Assembly (NCBI GenBank): GCA_002423495.1
Contig: DIWN01000033.1
Span: 1 to 21,652 of the forward strand
Source of the DNA: Anaerolineaceae bacterium UBA6105
Lineage (GTDB): Bacteria; Chloroflexota; Anaerolineae; Anaerolineales; Anaerolineaceae
Length of the DNA stretch: 21,652 nucleotides
Reading direction: 5' to 3'
Numbering within the stretch: the first letter of the stretch is position 1; each line of letters starts with the position of its first letter. Shown in pieces: positions 19,875 to 21,652 of this stretch. Below the pieces are notes generated by a model that saw only the letters and a program-made list of their open reading frames with translations, was not told the DNA's origin and did no database searches. The translations under genes were made by a program, and so were the position numbers.

Positions 19875-21652
19875 ATGACTGACCTGATGCGACCAAAAAA
19901 CTATGCCAGGATCCCTGTAGGGTTGGAATTGCCTCAACTCATCCAGGTCCAGCTAGATTCTTTCCAGCGTCTCAAGAACGATGGCCTGGGAAGTTTGTTT
20001 AATGAAATCTCCCCTATCATCTCCTATGGCGATGAATTGAAGCTGCACTTCCCAAGTGACACGCAAACCGCCAAAGATTTTGATCTCAAGTATTGGTTTG
20101 AACCTCCCAAGAACTCTATTGAGGAATGTCATGAACGTGATCTGACTTATTCTTGTCCGTTGTACGTCTCAGTTTTGCTGGATGGCAAAGAGTTTAGTGA
20201 AAAGCAGAGGCAGGAACTCTTCCTGGGCGATTTCCCTGAGATGACCCCGAAGGGCACTTTCATTATTAATGGAACCGAGCGCGTGGTTGTTTCGCAGTTG
20301 ATACGCTCGCCAGGTGTGTATTTTGAAGCAGAATTGGACCGCACCACAGGTCGCATGATGTCCACCGCCAAGCTGATCCCGGACCGGGGAGCCTGGATGG
20401 AGCTTGAGACCCGCAAGAACGATTTCATCATCCTGAAATTCAACCGCAAGCGCACTGTGCCTATCACGGTCTTTTTGCGCGCACTGGCAATTTTGGATGA
20501 TGGCATGCCTGAGCCTTTGATCAAGGAGGGTACGGATGAAGAGATCCTCGCTCTCTTCGCCGATGTTGATAACAACCCGGATCATCTCTACATTCAGAAC
20601 TCCTTTGACCAGGAGCCAGATTATGACCCCGAAAGCAAATTTACTGTTGCCGAAGCCTCATTAATCGAATTTTATAAGAAGCTGCGTCCAGGTGAACCCC
20701 CGACGCTTGATAACGCGAAGACTTACGTGACCGAGCAGATCTTTGATTCAAGGCATTATGACCTTGAAAAAGTTGGCCGCTACAAGTTGAATCAAAAGCT
20801 TGATCTGCAAGATGTGATTGTCCCTATCGATGAGCATCGCACCATTACCAAGCACGATATCGTGCGCCTGATTCGTCACATGATCGAGATCAACAACGGC
20901 GTGCGCCCTCCGGATGACATTGATCATCTTGGAAATCGGCGCGTGAAGACCGTAGGCGAGCTGATCCAAAACAAACTCAGAGTTGGTTTGCGCCGGATGG
21001 AACGCGTCATCAAAGAGCGTATGTCCATTCGCGATCAAAACACCTCTCTTTCACCCGTCAGCCTGGTGAACATCCGCCCGCTGGTGGCGTCTTTGCGCGA
21101 ATTCTTTGGCTCCAGTCAGCTCTCGCAGTTCATGGAAGAGACAAATCCCCTTTCAGAGCTGCGCCACAAACGCACCGTTTCAGCCCTTGGCCCTGGCGGT
21201 CTGCGCCGCGAGCGTGCCGGCTTCGACGTGCGCGACGTTCACTTCTCGCATTATGGTCGCATTTGCCCGATTGAGACCCCTGAAGGTCCGAATATCGGTC
21301 TGATCGGTCGTCTGGCTGCTTACGCCTCTGTGAACGAATATGGCTTTATTGAGACTCCTTATCGACGCGTAATCCGCTCGATGAAGGGCGACGATCCAAA
21401 CCTTGTGGATCACCTGCTGCGCCAGAATATTACGGACCCGAAGACCGGCAAAGTCATTTATGAAGCCGAGACGCGTGTTACCAAGGAAATGGCGAAGAAA
21501 ATCAGCAAACTGGGCATTGAGAACGTGCTGATCCGCCCTTACGTGACCGAAGAATACGTTTCTCTCTCGGCGGATGCTGAAGATAAATTTGTGATTGCCC
21601 AGGCGAACGCGCCACTGAACGAGTACAACGAGTTTGTGCGCCGCAATTCCTG
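19875..21652 (+). CDS. rpoB: RNA polymerase beta subunit, 5' part (runs off the window end)
   Basis: The first 592 codons of the catalytic beta subunit, open to the end of the window. The start MTDLMRPKNYARIPVGLELPQ is followed by the protrusion and lobe regions (FPEMTPKGTFIINGTERVVVSQ, SPGVYFE). The rifampicin-pocket segment begins at about residue 412 with SSQLSQFMEETNPLSEL, followed by SALGPGGL, ERAGFDVRDVH and ICPIETPEGPNIGLI, all landmarks of beta. The ATG at 19875 has AGGAG six bases upstream. Two tandem promoters and a leader hairpin lie directly before it, so it does not depend on an rplJL operon here. rpoC is presumably downstream. Two positions that contact rifampicin in E. coli differ (Glu421 and Thr434; see findings). 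Confidence 0.97.
   Translation, partial: MTDLMRPKNYARIPVGLELPQLIQVQLDSFQRLKNDGLGSLFNEISPIISYGDELKLHFPSDTQTAKDFDLKYWFEPPKNSIEECHERDLTYSCPLYVSVLLDGKEFSEKQRQELFLGDFPEMTPKGTFIINGTERVVVSQLIRSPGVYFEAELDRTTGRMMSTAKLIPDRGAWMELETRKNDFIILKFNRKRTVPITVFLRALAILDDGMPEPLIKEGTDEEILALFADVDNNPDHLYIQNSFDQEPDYDPESKFTVAEASLIEFYKKLRPGEPPTLDNAKTYVTEQIFDSRHYDLEKVGRYKLNQKLDLQDVIVPIDEHRTITKHDIVRLIRHMIEINNGVRPPDDIDHLGNRRVKTVGELIQNKLRVGLRRMERVIKERMSIRDQNTSLSPVSLVNIRPLVASLREFFGSSQLSQFMEETNPLSELRHKRTVSALGPGGLRRERAGFDVRDVHFSHYGRICPIETPEGPNIGLIGRLAAYASVNEYGFIETPYRRVIRSMKGDDPNLVDHLLRQNITDPKTGKVIYEAETRVTKEMAKKISKLGIENVLIRPYVTEEYVSLSADAEDKFVIAQANAPLNEYNEFVRRNS

Noticed and set aside
1..21652. Mobile elements, CRISPR arrays, tRNA or rRNA genes
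   Set aside because: I looked for transposase frames, terminal repeats, regularly spaced repeats and tRNA cloverleaf landmarks on both strands and found none that hold up.

Overview
The window looks like a chromosomal segment from an anaerobic Chloroflexota bacterium, most likely Anaerolineae. This is inferred from the RpoB N-terminus, the stand-alone AAA-TPR ATPase and the set of small DUF membrane proteins; no rRNA or other taxonomic marker lies in the window. Gene density is high, promoters are sigma70-like, and I see no insertion sequence, prophage, CRISPR array or tRNA gene.

Left end (18-3705): the 3' half of an F-type ATPase operon that resembles the alternate N-ATPase in layout. It holds a b subunit with a delta-like C-terminus, an alpha subunit with a long N-terminal extension, and a terminal gamma gene. 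A small PII-like protein of the cyclic-di-AMP receptor (PstA/DarA) family is inserted between alpha and gamma and translationally coupled to alpha. Beta, epsilon, a and c are not in the window and should lie upstream. This arrangement is the strongest candidate for an undescribed system: a second-messenger sensor built into an ion-pumping ATPase operon.

Region 3881-4479: a two-gene translation operon, rpsU (bS21) and infA (IF-1), with a consensus promoter, a structured leader, a near-complete Shine-Dalgarno on rpsU and a clear terminator.

Region 4506-10481: housekeeping and membrane genes. These are a tandem-GNAT acetyltransferase, a small acidic protein and an AI-2E family transporter (both minus strand), a ferredoxin-type aldo/keto reductase coupled to a DUF2085 membrane protein, and a three-gene cluster (DUF4126, DUF4190, a single-span peptide).

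Region 10497-15626 (minus strand): a TPP-riboswitch-controlled thiamine salvage operon. The order is riboswitch, terminator, thiamine pyrophosphokinase, ThiB, ThiP, ThiQ and a DUF402 phosphatase-like protein. Imported thiamine would be phosphorylated to TPP by the kinase, and TPP would shut the operon down through the riboswitch.

Right end: a 978-residue AAA/STAND-like ATPase with TPR repeats and a sharp internal base-composition break, a GntR/UTRA regulator, and the first 592 codons of rpoB behind two tandem consensus promoters and a leader hairpin.
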